From Cognatishimia maritima (GTDB lineage: Bacteria; Pseudomonadota; Alphaproteobacteria; Rhodobacterales; Rhodobacteraceae), in the NCBI RefSeq assembly GCF_900129685.1, contig NZ_FQWM01000007.1, positions 108,501 to 172,500 of the forward strand: a stretch of 64,000 bases of DNA. The letters are read 5' to 3'. The notes below the pieces were generated by a model. The model was not told where the DNA came from. It did no database searches and was given only the letters and a program-made list of their open reading frames with translations. Of the stretch, positions 62,829 to 64,000 are shown piece after piece. Each line of letters begins with the position of its first letter. Positions within the stretch are counted from its first letter, which is position 1. A program made the position numbers and the translations under genes.

Positions 62829-64000
62829 TTAGGCCGTCGCTTTTGTGAGCGCTTGATCCAGGTCAGCGATGATGTCGTCTGCATCTTCGATCCCAATGGA
62901 CACGCGCACAACATTGGGGCTCGCGCCTGCTGCCTCTTGCTGTTCTGGGGTCAACTGGCGGTGTGTCGTGGACGCCGAATGAATGATCAATGACCGGGTA
63001 TCGCCAAGGTTCGCGACATGGCTAAACAGCTCCAAGCTATCCACCAATTTCACACAGGCGTCATAGCCGCCCTTGACCGCGAAAGTGAACAGAGCGCCTG
63101 CGCCTTTCGGGCAGATCTTTTCGATCCGGTCATAATAGGGTGAGCTTTCAAGACCTGCATAGGTCACATAGTCGATACGGTCATCGTTCTCGAGCCATTG
63201 CGCAACTTTCTTGGCGTTGGCGACGTGCTTGTCCATGCGCAAAGAAAGAGTTTCGATACCCATTAGTGTGTAGTGCGCACCTTGTGGGTTCATCGTCATG
63301 CCCAGATCGCGCAGACCGACGGCAATAGAGTGGAACGTGTAAGCCATCGGACCGAGCGCTTCGCCAAAGCACAGGCCGTGATAGGCAGGCTCTGGCTTGG
63401 ACAGGGATGGGAACTTGTCGTTCTGCATCCAGTCAAATTTGCCACTATCAATGACAGCGCCGCCAGTGACCGTCCCGTTGCCGGTCAGGTATTTGGTGGT
63501 CGAATGCACAACCAGCGTTGCGCCCAAAGCAATCGGGTTGCAAAGGTAAGGCGTTGCCGAGGTGTTATCGACAATCAGAGGAATGCCTGCCTTGTCCGAA
63601 ATTGCTGCAATGGCGGGGATATCCGTGATGTAGCCGCCGGGGTTGGCGATGGATTCACAAAACACAGCGCGGGTATTTTCATCAATCGCGCCTTCCACTG
63701 CGGCGAGATCGTCAAAATCGACAAACTTTGCGGACCAGCCAAAGCGTTTGATCGTCTGGCTCAGCTGCGTAACAGAGCCGCCGTAGAGCCGACTAGAGGC
63801 CACAACATTGCAGCCCGGACCCATCAGCGGAAACAGAGCCATGATCTGCGCGGCATGTCCAGACGAACAGCAGATACCGCCGACGCCACCTTCCAAATGG
63901 GTGATCCGTTCAGCCAGCGCGCTGACCGTTGGGTTGGTCAGGCGCGAATAAATATTGCCGACTTCAGCAAGGTTGAACAGATTGGCCGCATGTTCTGAGT
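62829..64000 (-). CDS. metY: O-acetylhomoserine aminocarboxypropyltransferase, 5' end cut by window
   Basis: MetY makes homocysteine from O-acetylhomoserine and sulfide, a step of methionine synthesis. The frame is open to the end of the window: upstream of the TTG at 63896 it reads SEHAANLFNLAEVGNIYSRLTNPTVSALAERITHLEGG, the usual family sequence, so the start lies beyond 64000. GGICCSSGHAAQIMAL binds PLP phosphate, LIVDNTSATPYLCNPIALGA holds the Asp, and VHSTTKYLTGNGTVTGG holds the Schiff-base Lys. Family certain; a methionine gamma-lyase side activity cannot be excluded. Confidence 0.94.
   Translation of the reverse strand, partial: SEHAANLFNLAEVGNIYSRLTNPTVSALAERITHLEGGVGGICCSSGHAAQIMALFPLMGPGCNVVASSRLYGGSVTQLSQTIKRFGWSAKFVDFDDLAAVEGAIDENTRAVFCESIANPGGYITDIPAIAAISDKAGIPLIVDNTSATPYLCNPIALGATLVVHSTTKYLTGNGTVTGGAVIDSGKFDWMQNDKFPSLSKPEPAYHGLCFGEALGPMAYTFHSIAVGLRDLGMTMNPQGAHYTLMGIETLSLRMDKHVANAKKVAQWLENDDRIDYVTYAGLESSPYYDRIEKICPKGAGALFTFAVKGGYDACVKLVDSLELFSHVANLGDTRSLIIHSASTTHRQLTPEQQEAAGASPNVVRVSIGIEDADDIIADLDQALTKATA

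Overview
The window looks like a continuous piece of chromosome from an alphaproteobacterium, most likely a Rhodobacteraceae member of the Roseobacter lineage. The grounds are the conserved order SUV3-like helicase - S4 protein - FdxA - CarD, the small proteins I recognise as families largely confined to Rhodobacterales, a tRNA-His with A73 and no templated G-1, a PopZ-like scaffold protein, and frequent ATGA/TGATG-coupled genes. I cannot fix the genus. Gene density is high. I see no insertion sequence, prophage, CRISPR array, rRNA operon or island-like change; most genes are core metabolism and housekeeping.

Layout. 1-6624: the 3' part of a divergent pyruvate phosphate dikinase, a SleB-type cell-wall hydrolase, then folB-folP-glmM. 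6621-9509: a DMT exporter, a hemerythrin-like protein, an ArsR/SRPBCC pair with a probable operator over the ArsR start codon, and a GyrI-like protein. 9566-12958: ilvC, two translationally coupled Lrp/AsnC regulators and a class V aminotransferase. 13042-18750: a UbiH-like monooxygenase with a HAD phosphatase, a GntR/FCD regulator, a membrane GT2 glycosyltransferase with an N-terminal MshEN-like domain, and carA. 18936-25098: YqeY, tRNA-Gln, tRNA-Cys, an isoaspartate methyltransferase, a TolC-like protein, the PopZ-like protein, efp and a DM13 protein. 25105-33463: YgfZ, a GT2 transferase, an MsbA-like ABC exporter, a HisC-like aminotransferase, valS, a small membrane protein and a 25-residue lipoprotein. 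33926-36129: two amino-acid ABC permeases and a frameshifted binding protein, with no ATPase gene. 36230-41514: MmcB, tRNA-His, an FAH hydrolase, an RluA-family pseudouridine synthase, rpoH and a Gfo/Idh/MocA oxidoreductase. 41558-49799: PepF, SCP2 and alpha/beta-hydrolase genes, a TPR protein, then helicase - S4 - fdxA - carD. 49973-54306: a LigB-type dioxygenase, a cupin regulator divergent from azlCD, and cobS/cobT. 54384-64000: a KefB-like antiporter, an Lrp regulator divergent from hpd, a universal stress protein, an acyltransferase, a fused PilM/GspL-like plus PilP/GspC-like protein, a SIMPL protein and the 3' part of metY.

How the genes work together. Several regulator-target pairs can be read from gene order and inverted repeats: ArsR-SRPBCC, cupin regulator-azlCD, Lrp-hpd and Lrp/Lrp-ilvC-aminotransferase. 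The least explained loci are the MshEN-GT2 protein, whose Shine-Dalgarno lies inside a perfect hairpin, the GspL/PilP-like fusion with no secretion genes near it, the extended FolB, and the structured intergenic region before the amino-acid ABC genes. I found no clearly new multi-gene system; these are the best leads.

All calls are from reading the sequence and recalled family motifs; no search was run. The genes at both window edges are cut.
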